Shown piece after piece: positions 24,120 through 36,340 of a stretch of DNA of 64,000 nt. Below the pieces are notes generated by a model. It searched no databases, was not told the DNA's origin, and saw only the letters and a program-made list of their open reading frames with translations. The stretch covers positions 20,926,118 through 20,990,117 of the forward strand of contig NC_083639.1 in the NCBI RefSeq assembly GCF_963576545.1. The letters are read 5' to 3'. How positions within the stretch are numbered: the stretch's first letter is position 1; every line of letters begins with the position of its first letter. The translations under genes and the position numbers were made by a program. The stretch is from Limanda limanda. Lineage: Eukaryota > Chordata > Actinopteri > Pleuronectiformes > Pleuronectidae.

Positions 24120-24208
24120 ACAATCACAATCACAACAAAATACTGTAAAAACACATTTTGATATGTTAGAATTCTAATTTAGTAATCTACACCACCTCCA
24201 ATGATCCA

Positions 24209-24211
<3 letters not shown>

Positions 24212-24291
<80 letters not shown>
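24212..24291. repeat. (GT)n array, right arm of an opposed pair
   Basis: About 40 GT units, the reverse complement of the array at 24,046-24,117, so a single strand could fold into a stem of about 70 bp. Confidence 0.97.
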
Positions 24292-24293
<2 letters not shown>

Positions 24294-24963
24294 ATACGTA
24301 GTCACATAATCTTTAGATTCTCTTCCATTGTCTATAAGTAGAAATGCTCCTGAGGAACAACGATTCAATATTGTTTGAGAAATTAAGAATTTCATCAGAT
24401 TGTCAAAGATATAAGGGATAAGTCAGCAAGAGGATGGATTCAACCCCAAATGCCAAATGTATACTACAATACAACTGTCTGTCTAATGTTAGAGATATTA
24501 AAGATGAGAGAAATGATCTTAGTAATTCCATTTTTATTTTCTAAGAGTTGTTTTTATTTTTACTTTCGTAGATCGGATTAGGATTTGAGGGCTTAACAAT
24601 TTAAGTCAAGTTGATGTTTGTTGTCAAATCTTATTCAAAACTGAGAAGAAAGAATCATTTCTCACTATTTTATTCCAAATATATATGTATGTATGTGTGT
24701 GTGTGTGTGTTTTTATGTCTGTACTTATTTCACACAGCAGACTGTATATGAAAGCTGTATTTTCACATATTGCTGGCAACACAACAAGCAGAAACATTTT
24801 AAATTAGATGACCTCTTGAATTTTTTCTAACCATAGAGAGAGAGAGAGAGACAGTCAGGCAAAGTGTGCTGTCCAGTTCTTTTCGATACCATTCTGGTCA
24901 GTATTTGCTGTGTGCCTCTGATCCTGACTCTCTGTGACCTGCTGTTTTGCTTTGGATCCTTAG

Positions 24964-25784
24964 ATGGGTGTCTCAGGCTCTGCTCTCTCCCTGCTCTCAT
25001 CCTACCTCAATGACCGCGCTTACCGGGTAACTTGGAGACGATTTGTGTCTGAACCTTGTCCTCTCGCTCACTACTGGAGTCCCTCAAGGTTCCGTCCTGG
25101 GTCCCCTCCTCTTCTCTCTGTACACCAACTCTCTGGGCTCTGTCATTCACTCACATGGCTTTTCCTACCAAGGCTATGCTGATGACACCCAATTAATCCT
25201 CTCTTTTCCCCAAACTGAAACACAGGTAACAGGACAAATCTCTGCCTGTCTGACTGACATCTCTCAGTGGATGTCTGTACACCACCTGAAAATTAACCTT
25301 GACAAGACTGAACTACTTTTCCTTCCAGGGAAAGACTCTCCCACCTTTTACCACAACTCCGTGTTAACCTCATCCAGAAGAATGCAGCAGCTCCACTGGT
25401 CTTTAACCTAAATTCACTCACACTACTCCGCTCCTTCGCTCCCTTCACTGGTTACCAGGTTACCAGTGAAGGGAGCGAAGGGTGGCTGCTCGTATCTGTT
25501 TCAAAACATTAGTACTTGCGTACCATGCTGCAAACGTATCAGGTCCAGTCTATCTCCAGGACATGGTCAAACGTTGCACCCCAGCCCGTTCACTCCGCTC
25601 TGCTTCGGCCAATCGGCTTGTTGCTCCTTCACTGCGAGCTAAACACTCATCAACATCACAACTGTTTGCTGTCCTGGCTCCTAAATGGTGGAATGAGATC
25701 CCCGTAGACATCCAGACAGCAGAACGTTTACACATCTTCTGTCGCAAACTAAAAACACAACTCTTCCGACCAAACCTTGAATAA
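24964..25784 (+). pseudogene. L2 ORF2 reverse transcriptase remnant
   Basis: The first part reads GVSGSALSLLSSYLNDRAYR. After a frameshift it reads [20 protein letters not shown], then [14 protein letters not shown], which carries the YADD catalytic motif of reverse transcriptase (domains B and C). It continues through [18 protein letters not shown]. The sequence then jumps to [13 protein letters not shown], which normally lies well over 100 residues downstream, showing a deletion. The last part (25,482-25,784) reads AARICFKTLVLAYHAANVSG and continues to a WWNEIPVDIQTAE block and FCRKLKTQLF, the normal L2 C-terminus. The endonuclease domain is absent. Non-functional. Confidence 0.88.
25433..25481. 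repeat. Perfect 20-bp inverted repeat inside the LINE
   Basis: Arm CCTTCGCTCCCTTCACTGGT (25,433-25,452) and its exact reverse complement (25,462-25,481) flank a 9-nt spacer. In intact L2 copies this region reads straight through (CTCCACTGGYTxCC..GTGGCTGCTCG), so the second arm looks like an inserted inverted copy of the first. Confidence 0.85.
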
Positions 25785-25969
25785 AATTTTAAAACTAACA
25801 ATTTATTAGCACTTAAATGGCACTTACTTATAACACTTTGTAGTTTTGCTTTTTTGAAGAAATTGTACTTTCTTTATTCCTGTTGTTCTGGGTTTGTACT
25901 CTCATGGTTGAAGCACTTATTGTAAGTCGCTTTGGATAAAAGCGACAGCTAAATTTTAAAAAATCAATG

Positions 25970-27050
25970 AAATCCTTCCAATTCAAATCTTGCAGATCCG
26001 ACAATTTACTTTGCTGCATTAACTACAGGATCTCCCCTGCACAAAAAAATACTCAGTCTGCACATGCAGCACTCTTTATCATAGGGGATGGGAGGATGGC
26101 TAAATGGGGGTAACAAAATTGGCAGGTTGTCAAAAGGGAGGAATTTTTGGACATTTTAGACCTCATATCACCGACATGGCTTAACCACTACTCCTCAGCC
26201 AGATCGCCAAATACCCCATGGTAGTAACACCTCAGCCGACTTTGACTTACTTATCTTTTGCCCGTACTTGGAAAGCTTTGTTCTCTGCTTGCCCGCCTGG
26301 AAACTAATATTTGTTCTCTTCTGCTGAGGGTCAACTGCATCACCTTTTGTTTGCCTGCCAAACTCTGCCAGCTCCCTTAGCCACACCAAACCATGGACTC
26401 TCAGCATTCTGTCGAATTTAGTGTTGAATCGTGTCTGGTACCTAGAGAGTCCCAGTTTGCTAGTAAAACCTCTGTAAGAGTCAGCACAGTCAGCACTATT
26501 GCTTTGTATATCAAGACCTTGACTTTTTTTATTAAGACCTACCTTCAAAGTTACTTTTACGCCCAATCCCATTTCACCCCTTGTTCCTACCCCTACTTCT
26601 CGTCGCTGTTAACAGACGAGACCAATCTTTTGTTGAGATCTCAAATAAACCAATACTATTGTTTGCAGTTACTAAAGTGATAAACCTTTTATATCCAAAT
26701 AACATATATGCTAATGCAGGTGAATCACTGACATTTGAAATTGAAATCTGTTAATCTATATGCAACCCTGCCAGGATGCTTTGTTATTAGAGGAGCAGTT
26801 CAGTTCATTAACATTGCTGCTATGCACAGGTGCAATCAAGTGCATTGTGTGTGAGGGGGGATGCAACATGAAATTAGGTGAAAATATAGGATTATCATGC
26901 AAAAAAAAGGATTGCTAGCATGCTTTTTTTGCTTTATTATAGCTGTGAAATAAACCACCATAATACATTAAAATGATATTAAACTAATATATTACATCAT
27001 TATGTTATTGTAATTTTTAATTCCATATAAATGGAGAAAATCCTACATTT
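25970..27050. other. No gene seen
   Basis: A minus-strand frame of 125 codons (26,572-26,195) has no recognisable domain, and the plus-strand frames overlap it. AT-rich at 26.9-27.0 kb. Confidence 0.4.
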
Positions 27051-27059
27051 GTTGGTCTC

Positions 27060-27195
27060 TCTACAAGCTTGCCGGTGATTGAGAAGGCATTGTACCCCTT
27101 AGGTCACACAATGTTAAAGCCCTATGAGACGAATTGTTATTTGTGAATGTGGGCTATACAAATAAAATTTGATTGATTGATTGATTCATTGATAG
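27060..27195 (+). repeat. LINE/SINE-type 3' tail with (GATT)n
   Basis: CCCTATGAGACGAATTGTTA followed by TTTGTGAATGTGGGCTATAC, AAATAAAATTTGATTGATTG and ATTGATTCATTGAT matches the frequent teleost retroposon tail (TGTGGGCTATACAAATAAAATTTGATTGATTG). Little of the body remains upstream. Confidence 0.6.
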
Positions 27196-27859
27196 GTATG
27201 AAGTGAGGGTCAGAAAAATCTCAGTTTGGAGGGGTATAAAGCCCTACACCTTAATCCTACCCCTCCTTCCCACCAGGTATTGGGACAGCCTACCCCGCCT
27301 ACACGTGAGCAAAACGAAGGCAAAGAGCTAAGGAGTAGGGCCAAGGGGTGAATTGGCATTGAACCCATTTGTTCTTGAGCCCAGCTCTACCACACAACAT
27401 AAAATGTATCACGTTTTGGGGGAATTTACCCTCTTTAATCATACTTTTATTTATTACTTTCTGTTGTCTTGTTGAGAGCCTGCAGGTATTATGCACTTTT
27501 TAAAAATGCATGGAACTAGAACATGGGAAAGAACTGCAAATACAAATACTTCTCAATTACAGTAAGAATTGCAAATCATGGCTTCCACCCTTGGGTAAAA
27601 TGTTTGCAGTGTGTTTGCTCAGTGTTGATACGATGGGATGCAGACTGGTGCTAAGTTTGTGCCTCTGGTTCACAGGGTTGGACTGGCCAGCTCTCGTTGC
27701 CTGGGTTACCGCATCCCTTGTGGATGGTCAGCTCGCTGTTGCTATGCTAATGAGAGTATATCAAAGCCATGTTGAGTGTATGTGTGCGTATGTGCGAGTT
27801 AATTTTTTATTTTCTGTCCGACACCACAGGGTCACAGAGAGGCTATAGAGCTTTTAACT

Positions 27860-28200
27860 TGAAATGTCACGCCAATTAAGAATATGTGAAATTAAGCAGG
27901 AAGTATCAAACTTAGCACTTTATTCATTTGGCCCAGAGCTGCTCCTACTGGGATTTTTTTCTCTCTTTCTCAACATTGTATCTCCTTGCCCACGTCTCCT
28001 CTCACCTACCCTACTGACTCTTCCGTGTACTCGCTCCTATTTCATTATTTACATCCCCCTTCTCTCCATGCATCTTTATTAGGCTCCCAACATCAACCCA
28101 AGATAGGAGTCTCTGCGATCACTGTCAATTAGCAGGGGAGCCTCTCGAGGGAAACGGCTTGCTTCTCTTTATTAATATCGCAAAACAACCACACAGCACT
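27860..28200. promoter_or_regulatory. Candidate conserved noncoding element
   Basis: Repeat-free sequence with GCCAATTAAGAATATG, TCACTGTCAATTAGCAGGGG and CTTTATTAATATCGC, and no good reading frame. The TAAT/ATTA cores and balanced composition are the look of vertebrate enhancers. Unproven. Confidence 0.2.
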
Positions 28201-31200
28201 CTGATGTATACAAAGAGGCTTTCTCTTTATTAAAACACACTCAGAGCAGCAGTGCAAACCATACAAGAGAGTATCATCAGGCAGTGTAAGGTGCATTTGC
28301 AGAGATTTAGGCTTTATTTACTGAGAGAAATACAAAAAAATATGTGGGGGGGAGCAGGAGGGTGCTTTGCTTTGTTCAACACAGGGAGAGATATTACATT
28401 ATCATTTCATCATGGCTTCCTGGCAATATGGCTTTTTCAATCAGCAGATACAGACATTATTTATTCATAGATGCATTTTTAAAAGGCACACAAGATACAT
28501 CATAGCCAATCTCCACAGAGTTGACACAATCAAATATACATGAATATAATATTAGTGAGAGGTGGGGGGTTGAGGGCCGGGGGAGGCAGGTGGATAAATT
28601 AAACTTTATTCATATGGAGAACAAGGAAATGAAATTAAAAAAAAAATTGGGGGACTGGAGTGGGGGACATTTACTGAGCCACTTCTATTCCTCCTCTTTT
28701 TCCACGTCTGTTCCTTTGCAGAGATTTTCATTCTGTTTGGTTAAAGTGGGCTCTGTGTGTGCGTCAGTCTCTGTTAGTGTGAGAGGATCTCTAGTGTTGA
28801 GCCCTTGTGTGTGTGTGTGTGTGTGTGTGGTCTGCCAGTATATCCTCGCTTTAAGGCAAGTGTCTCTTTAATGAGGCTTTGCTGCAAAAGGAGCTCCCTA
28901 GAAATCTTGACGTGCTCTGCATTACAAACACACACTCTCCAGCACCACGTAGACCACTAGCACATCCTCTCCTCTCCTCTATCTCACACAATTACACACA
29001 CACACTCACACAAACACACACACACACAGGCACACTACCATGAAGGTTGATGTGCGTGTGTGTGTGTGCCCTGATTTCCTGAACAGAGTGAGAGCTTGTC
29101 AATGAGAGGACAACCTTCCCGAAGCAGCGAATCTGTTTTCCCCCCCGCTCAGACTCGCTCCCCCTCTCACACACTTTCTTCCTCCTGCCTTCCCTTCATC
29201 TTCCTTCTCCCTCTCCCGCTGCGATACTCTCTGACCTCATGTTTATGTATCTCACTATGTCGAGCTGTTTGTCAGCGCTGCTCTGTCAAAGGTTCCTCCT
29301 CCGTTATTCACTCTCCATCTCTGCCTGTTCTCCCGCCACAAAGGCCCAGAGATACACACAGAAATTCCATATAAAGGAGGAGATGGTATTACACACACTC
29401 AGACGCCAAAGAACAGGGTGTTTTGTGTGTTGTTAGGCGGCAGCAGGCGCGCAGGGTTAAAAGGGGTGAAAGAATGTACGAGATGCTACAAATCAAACAC
29501 AAATCCAGTCAAACAAACTCAAAGTCTGTACACCGAGCGAAGCGGCATTAATGGATGGAAAATGCAGAGTGGTTTGCTCAGTGGCTTTGGCCTCTCACTG
29601 CATCAAACCCATGGGCTTTTTGTTGGTTTAGACAATATCATGGCTTAGTGAATGTTAGGATTAGGCTCAAATGACACAAAGTGTGTTTGCTGTGTGGGCA
29701 GAAAGGCTCAGTGTCACTGAGAGTAAATCCAGAGCTTCCTGGACAAAGACGCATATGGCCAGTTTTCACGTATTTGGAGCTCTGATGACCTGTAGCAGTT
29801 TCCAGAATTGAAACAAGATGCAATCGGGACAAGTGTGTGTGTGTTTGTGTCTTTGAATAATGCAACGCTCCATTGTTTCAATGAGAATGAAGTGGTCAAG
29901 AGCAGATTTGCTCACAGTAGTGGCCCTGCTGAACTGCTCTTAATGAAAGCTATCAGCCTCTAATGAAAAGTATTGTTCTTGAACACAAGTAAATCAAAAT
30001 GTGTTTAAAGTGTGCCCTCACAGAAACCACACACACACACACACACTTCATCAATGAGCATTTGGCCAAGAGGTCTCTGATGGTGACTCAACATCACAGT
30101 AACAGGGGCCTAACACCCCCCGAGAAATCAAACTCTCATTTAAACCACAGCTACTGCTCAATATACCCGCTCTGGTATCGACCAGCTCAGTGGAAGTTTG
30201 TGTGTGTTTGTGTGTGTGTGCTTGTGTGTTTATGTGTGTGTGGATGAGAAAGAGAGCGAAAAGGAAGAGGAGCAGGATATAGTAAAAAGGCTGTGGAATA
30301 AAGGGAAAATAAATAGATTTAACTCCCATTGATGATGGTGATTTGACATGAGATATGTGGGACACCTGACCTGTTTACAGCCTCGGGCCAATTAGAAAAG
30401 TTTATCTCTGTTCACTTGAAAACACAGCTCGATGTACACCTGTGTATGTGTGAGTGTAGCGGCACATTGATAGTGTCCATCTCACCGTGCATCTGCTTTA
30501 ACCTAAACTAACTAAAACTGAAGACTCTGGGAAATACAAGGCTTTTGACTTTTAAACAAAATTAGTATTTGTCTGGCAGAACTGCTGCTGACTGCTGCCA
30601 TTTTTTAATGGCTGTCATTATATTATGACACTTAATAATCAAATCTTCTCCGAGACCCAAACTGTGGCGGTGATTTAGGGTATAACCCAGAGTATCAGTG
30701 GTGCAGTGATATATAGATAAGTATCCTTAAATGTTGAATTCAAATGTTTTTTAAAATGTGGAGGAATATCATGCTTATTGGAACTGAAGAGTGAATACTC
30801 TTAGATACAGCTAAAACCACTGCAGATGGTTCAGCAAATTTAAAAAAAGAAATGATCTATTACATTTTTTTACCAGTCAGCTTTGAAGGCCAGGGATAAA
30901 CATGCAGGGTTTAAATCAAATAACATCATGTTTTGGTTCTTTGATGCTGTATTTTTACTTGAAAACCTGACTACACTCAATAGAGTGTTTTACAAAACCC
31001 ATTTCATGATTACCAAACTTAAAATTAACACACAAGGTCTTAGAAATTGGTGCAATGATTTGGGTTTCTGGGTCAATCACACTGCAAAAACATGAAATAC
31101 GGAGTTCATGAGTCCAACTCTCCGAGAAGGAACTGACAACACACCAATCCATATGCTATATTCCAGGCACTAGTTCTCCATATACATTTTAAATTTTAAT

Positions 31201-32100
31201 TTACACTAATAAGCTACATATATTTGAATTCTTTAGACTAAATACTCAGTTGTATTATTTCAACTACCCAGCAGAGGCTGTTGTTCCGGCTTTGTACAGT
31301 ATTTATACCTGTATAATAAAAGCTATGAAGACTTTATGTGACATTAAAACTTATTAAATAAGGGGGGAAAATGAACTTGTAATAACAGAGCAAGCTAGCA
31401 CAAGAATTTCTCTTGGGATTGAAAAGGTGGATTGTATCTTATTTTAAATCCATTGAGTGTCCCTTTAACAATTCATTGAGCAATGACGTCTGTAGATGCT
31501 ATTTTCAATTTGTTATGTGGCTTGGGAACGAGCATGTTTTTCACTCTTTATTCAGGCTAAGACTTGGGCAGCATGGGAGTGCTAAATCATTACACTGGAG
31601 ATACATGGTTTCACCTCCCATTGAATTTCTAAATACACAGTATAAACCCTGTATTTACTGTCATTCCAAACCGGATATATTGAATCAGCGCAAAAAAGAT
31701 CAACTATAATAGATTGCCCCCTCCCCAAGGTTAATGAAACCCTGACAGTTCCTCAGTGATAGCTACGGTCTTGTGTAGCGCTGCACATAAACTGTGCCGC
31801 AACATGCAGCTAGAAAATCCAGTTGACTGTCGTTCACTTCAACCTGACCACAAATCAGTTGAGTTTATATCTGATGTGTGGCTTTCGATTTGTGGGAAGT
31901 GCATCTGTTAAAGCTGCACCGTGTTCAAATGCACCTTTCCTATCAGTCAAAGAGAAAATGTTGAAAGGTTTTGACTTTTCATGCTTTAAAGGCCATCAAA
32001 ATGTTTTATGGTGGTAAATGTTTTCTATGGGATTGAAAAAGGGAGAACTTTGTCCCCGAGGATGATGGCTGAACCTCTTCATCACTCACAACCCCTCTGG
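28200..32100. other. Mixed unique and simple-repeat DNA, no gene seen
   Basis: Contains short GT/CA runs (28,805-28,830; 28,995-29,030; 30,030-30,046; 30,197-30,241), a G-rich run (28,561-28,590) and pyrimidine-rich DNA at 29,140-29,220. The GC-richer block 29,230-29,560 might be regulatory. No frame with family resemblance was found. Confidence 0.4.
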
Positions 32101-32109
32101 GCAGAGAGT

Positions 32110-32600
32110 GGGTCGTTCACTGACACCGCTTTTAACAGAATTTCTGTATAGGGAGTTCAATCAGTTATGTCACGCCGCCATTTGGGTCTGTCAACATGTT
32201 TAACTGCCAGGTGCAGATTTAGCAGTGATTTATAAATACATTTTACTCTACTTAATTTCATCACTCCTCAAGCATCGACCTCAACTCTCTGGGCTGTCAG
32301 AATTGCTTTTCTATCACAAATGAAGTATTCGCGGGCGGCAGGGGAACGCGAACAGAGATAGGATTGACTGGGGCAGGTGGAGGGCTGGTAATGAACGTGG
32401 CGCAGACACGAGGTTGGCACAGCAGTCTGCAATCTAATCAGTGCTGCACCTTATTTTCATCTAGACATGGGGGAGAATTAGATATTTAACGGCAGCAGCT
32501 TTATCTTCCAATCACGCGGCTTAGGTCTGCACCGTGGACACCTTGTTAAGCTGCTAGATGGGTCCAATCAAACGGCATAGGTGGGATGTCAGCGTGAGTC
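32110..32600. promoter_or_regulatory. Strongest candidate conserved noncoding element(s)
   Basis: About 490 bp without simple repeats, with higher GC and CpG than its surroundings. Motifs include CTTAATTTCATCACTCC, CAATCTAATCAGTGCTGCACC, GAATTAGATATTTAACGG, CAATCACGCGGC and CCAATCAAACGGC. These offer multiple homeodomain (TAAT/ATTA) and CCAAT-like cores. No long frame fits. This is the pattern of an enhancer cluster in the intron or flank of a developmental gene. It is an inference, since conservation cannot be measured here. Confidence 0.35.
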
Positions 32601-34269
32601 CACTCATGTGTGTGACTGAATGTGTATGGGTGCTTTTAGCTGCTTAGCACTCTCCAATCAGGGATGTTTGTGTGTCTGCGAATGGCCCGTGTTGGCGCTT
32701 AATGTGTGTAAACCGGCACAAATTGGCAATCAGGTGAGGTTGGCATGGAAGAGGGCCTCTCCTCACCGGGATCCCGACTCCAATTGGCCCCCTCTCTCCT
32801 CTCGCATCCTCTCATCCCTCTCCTCCTCTCTCACCGAAGCCATTTTAACTCGACCCGGACAGGTGCTCCTGGCTAAACCCATCACAGTCTCAATTACTCT
32901 CTGTGTCTCTCTCCTCCTCCTCCTCCTCTTCCGCTCATTTTTAGCTGGCGTCTCGGCATCCCTTTTCCCCCGTTCTCTCCTCTGATGGTCTGGGACTGGG
33001 GGGAGCTCTAAGCGGCCGGCGCTGGTGCTGCCCTCCTGACTCTATCATCAGTCTATCAGTGCTCTGCATCTCAGTCCTCCTATTTAGCCTTGGTGGGACC
33101 ATCACTTTCCCCTTTCGTTAGGATAAACAGAGCAGATGTGGGTGAGAGAAGGAGAAGTAGTGAAGGGAAAGCAAGCTGGTGCTGAAGGGGAAAATACCTG
33201 TATGTGTGTGGAGGGTTCCACTCCCTGAAGCAAGGCATGGAAACTGTCATGGATTGAAAAAGTCTGTTTGGCTCTCGATGCTTTCAGATCTTTACCAATG
33301 TTGCTTCCATTGATTCCAATGCAACCTCGATGGTAACTTTGGTACAGAGGTCGCTGCCTGTGTTGATCACAACTGCTTTGTATGTATTTGATCGTGGCAG
33401 ACACATGGAGAGACAGAGAGGAGTTTATTGTTCAATAAAGGTGTGAGAACTGTCAATGTCACGTGTATATTACATGTGTACCGTGGCGAGACGTGCTGGT
33501 ATCACAGAATCTCGAACTACACACATCGGCTTCAAAGTCCAGTGTGAGCCATTAAAGGATGCTGATGATTTTACAAGCTTTCATCTCATGGTTTTCATCT
33601 GTGGAGGGAGTTTTTTTATAAAGGTGGATTTTGATTGATACAGCTACTTAAAGGGGTTAAGACCACAAAATGCCTTATTCGGTCAAGTTTTTTTTTTTTA
33701 TATGTCGATGAAGTGCAAATGGAAATCAAAATGATTAACAATAAAAGCCTAATGTTTAAGCTATCAAATATTTTTCTCTCTCTGCTTCAGAGGTTGACAC
33801 ATTTTTGTAAACTTTGGCAATTCTGTCAGCTGTTCAGAAAAACATCTGCCTAAGGTTTTAGGGGTTATTTTTCAAAGAACACTTAGGTTTTAGAGGAGCT
33901 TCAGTTGTAGACGAGACTCAAAGGAATGGTTTGACATTTTGGGGGGGGGGATCCTCATTTGCTTTCTAACCAACAGTTCCTTCACTAAACACAAGGACTA
34001 CGGAGAGTGGTGTTGGCCTTCTTATCTCACATTCAACAGGAAAAAAATGTCTGCCCCTTATGGACAGACAACGATTCCATTAAACTGGGAGCAGGCTCTC
34101 CCATTGCAGTTCATCCCCACCTGGGATCATTCACAGTATGAATTTATGTATGCTCTCATTATACAGCAGAGCCTTGGCTAGAATGGCATATATTAATATT
34201 ATAATACTTTCTAGCTTAGCTGTGGCTCATTCTTCGTTTCTCTCCCATCACACGTTCACTTCTCCCGCT

Positions 34270-34620
34270 TTGGCCCTGCTACTTCTTCTTTGTCTTTCTT
34301 TCCTCACTAATTCCTCCCACTCTCCTTGCGTCCTTGTCCCCACCCCCCTCCTTTCTCCGTCTCTTGCAGGTGTGTGTGTGTGAGAAGTGGGGGAGAGAAG
34401 GGGGGGGGCTGCGAGGTGTTGAAGGAGACGGGCGAGAGGTACAGGGAGTAGCGAGTGATGAATCTCCCTGCTGTCTGTAACACTCTCCGCTTCGCCGGCT
34501 CTTCCCTCGTTTCTGACCCAAATCTAATGCGACAGGGCTCGTTTTCCCCCGTCCCCACCCACACACATGTGCACGCACAATCACACACCTCCTCCCACCT
34601 CCCCCTCCCCACTATCGCAA
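34270..34620. repeat. Pyrimidine- then G-rich low-complexity block
   Basis: Contains C/T-rich DNA (34,255-34,370), a run of 9-10 G with GTGGGGGAGAGAAGG before it (34,388-34,410), and C-rich DNA with CACA at 34,545-34,610. It produces long spurious frames on the minus strand. Confidence 0.6.
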
Positions 34621-34959
34621 GAGTCGTGCAACACCCTTCTATTTTTAGCTGTTTGTCCTTGAGTTGCAAACCCTGAAAATTGCCATGATCCATAAAAGAC
34701 TGGGTTGGGGTGCTTGAGGGAAAACACACACCCATCCCCGCCCTCACCTCATCACCTCCGTGTGTGTGTGTGTGTGAGCAACAAATTGTTTCCCATTTCA
34801 ATTCTTTCGCCATTACTGGAGCGAATATTCCTCTCATTAAAGAGGTGAAATGGAGGGAGCGTTAAATGAGAATAATGCCGACAGATCAGGCCGCTTTTTC
34901 CCTGCGCCCCCACCACACACACACACACACATGCACACACTCTCTTCCCCCGGCTTCAG

Positions 34960-35330
34960 AAAGTTATCCACTGTAGCCAATTAGCATGACTGCTCTGTCT
35001 AGCATTAGCCCCTCTCTTCCGTATTCAACTCGCGCTCTCATTACCATCTTTTGCTCTCTTCCACTCCTGCCCTCTTCCAGCCCCTCCTCTCATTCTCTCT
35101 CTTTCTCATTAGGGCTGCGTCGTAACACAGTGAATCATAATAGATGCTCTACACTGTGAAATGGCTTTAGCGTTGTCTCATTTCGCCCCTTGTAGTAGGA
35201 GAATGAGCAAACAGGCAATCTATCCGGCACAGGCACACATCAGCAGCAGACACAATCAGGGCCGTCCATTAATCTGTCGCAAAGCAGCTTTTTTGCCAGC
35301 CTGAAGAAATCCCTGATATTCATAGTCAGA
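34960..35330. promoter_or_regulatory. Candidate conserved noncoding element
   Basis: Repeat-poor sequence with TAGCCAATTAGCATGAC, CATTAGCCCC, GTGAATCATAATAGATG and CCATTAATCTGTCGC. No credible frame. Looks like enhancer DNA, low certainty. Confidence 0.25.
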
Positions 35331-35988
35331 GAGAAAAAAGGGGGCTAATCTATGGGAGCTGCCATGCAAGGCCGTGTACAGTTCACTGATAATAAATAGA
35401 TGAACTGGAGGAGGAGAGTTTTGGGGGAGATGTAAAGGATGGAGGAGCGGAAGCGATTGTGGAAGGAATGGGGGGAATGAGGTGGAAGGCCCAAAGGTAG
35501 ATGGAGATGAGAGAGAAGATGGATAGGCGGATGTGTGTGTGTGTGTGTGTGTGAGTGTGTTTGGGGGTTTGGGAGGGTGGGTGGGTGCATCCGGGAGCGG
35601 AGACAGCAGCATCGAGGCGTATTCTAAGCCCTGAATGTAAATATGCGTGAGGGGATTATCACAGAGTGCCAGGCGACGCTTTTGGGGCTTTGTTTCCGTG
35701 ACACCGTGACGTTGGCTTTGTTTCCCTGACAGCAGACGTGTGTGTGCGTGTGTTTGTGTGTGTGACATCCAGGCATCTGTTTCCTTCTGGAAAAGGTTAA
35801 TTACATCTCCACTGCCTGACTAGACGTGCCATGCATAATCACACACGCTAATGAGACCTGTGTGTGTGTGAGTCTTTGTATCTGGATGTGCATTCTTAAA
35901 AGGCAGGTCTATTGCAGTTGAATGGATATCTTAACCACTTGTTTCAGCTTTGAAAGTCTATTGTTGCAGGCAAGAAGTAAGAAGAGCA

Positions 35989-35991
<3 letters not shown>

Positions 35992-36055
<64 letters not shown>
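35992..36055. repeat. (CA)n microsatellite
   Basis: About 64 bp of pure CA. Confidence 0.97.
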
Positions 36056-36059
<4 letters not shown>

Positions 36060-36340
36060 TCATCCACTCATACAGGTGACAGCTGGAAGCGCACCGCAGT
36101 GGCATTTACGGACAGACACTCCACTCCCACCAGGGGACATTAATTGATGAGTCTGTGTGGGTGTGTGTGTGTGTGGGTGTGTTTTTTTGTTTGTAATTAC
36201 TTGTCTCACTATGGATGAGACAAAGATGCTAGGGCATCAGAGGAGGGACTTCTCACAAAACCTGTTGCAGGATACTGACCCTTGACTCCTATCTTCACAC
36301 TCCGGCTAAGCTGCTGATTGGACAGCTGCTCGGCTTTTTA

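Larger units (their letters stand above)
24940..25965 (+). mobile_element. L2-type LINE, 5'-truncated and internally deleted
   Basis: The copy holds the middle and end of ORF2 and a complete 3' end. The terminus CTTATTGTAAGTCGCTTTGGATAAAAGCGACAGCTAAAT contains an 8-bp stem (GTCGCTTT / AAAGCGAC), the hallmark 3' hairpin of teleost L2 elements. The body carries reverse-transcriptase motifs (see the pseudogene entry). Three kinds of damage are visible: truncation before the RT palm, a frameshift near 25,060-25,080, and a deletion of roughly 100 or more codons near 25,360. A short inverted duplication is also present at 25,433-25,481. Confidence 0.9.

Noticed and set aside
26195..26572. 125-codon minus-strand frame next to the L2 element
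   Set aside because: Composition is ordinary, but no motif is recognisable, and a 95-codon plus-strand frame overlaps it. Possibly part of an unclassified repeat.
34307..34837. 176-codon minus-strand frame
   Set aside because: Runs through C/T-rich, G-rich and CA/GT low-complexity DNA. No domain, no splice support.
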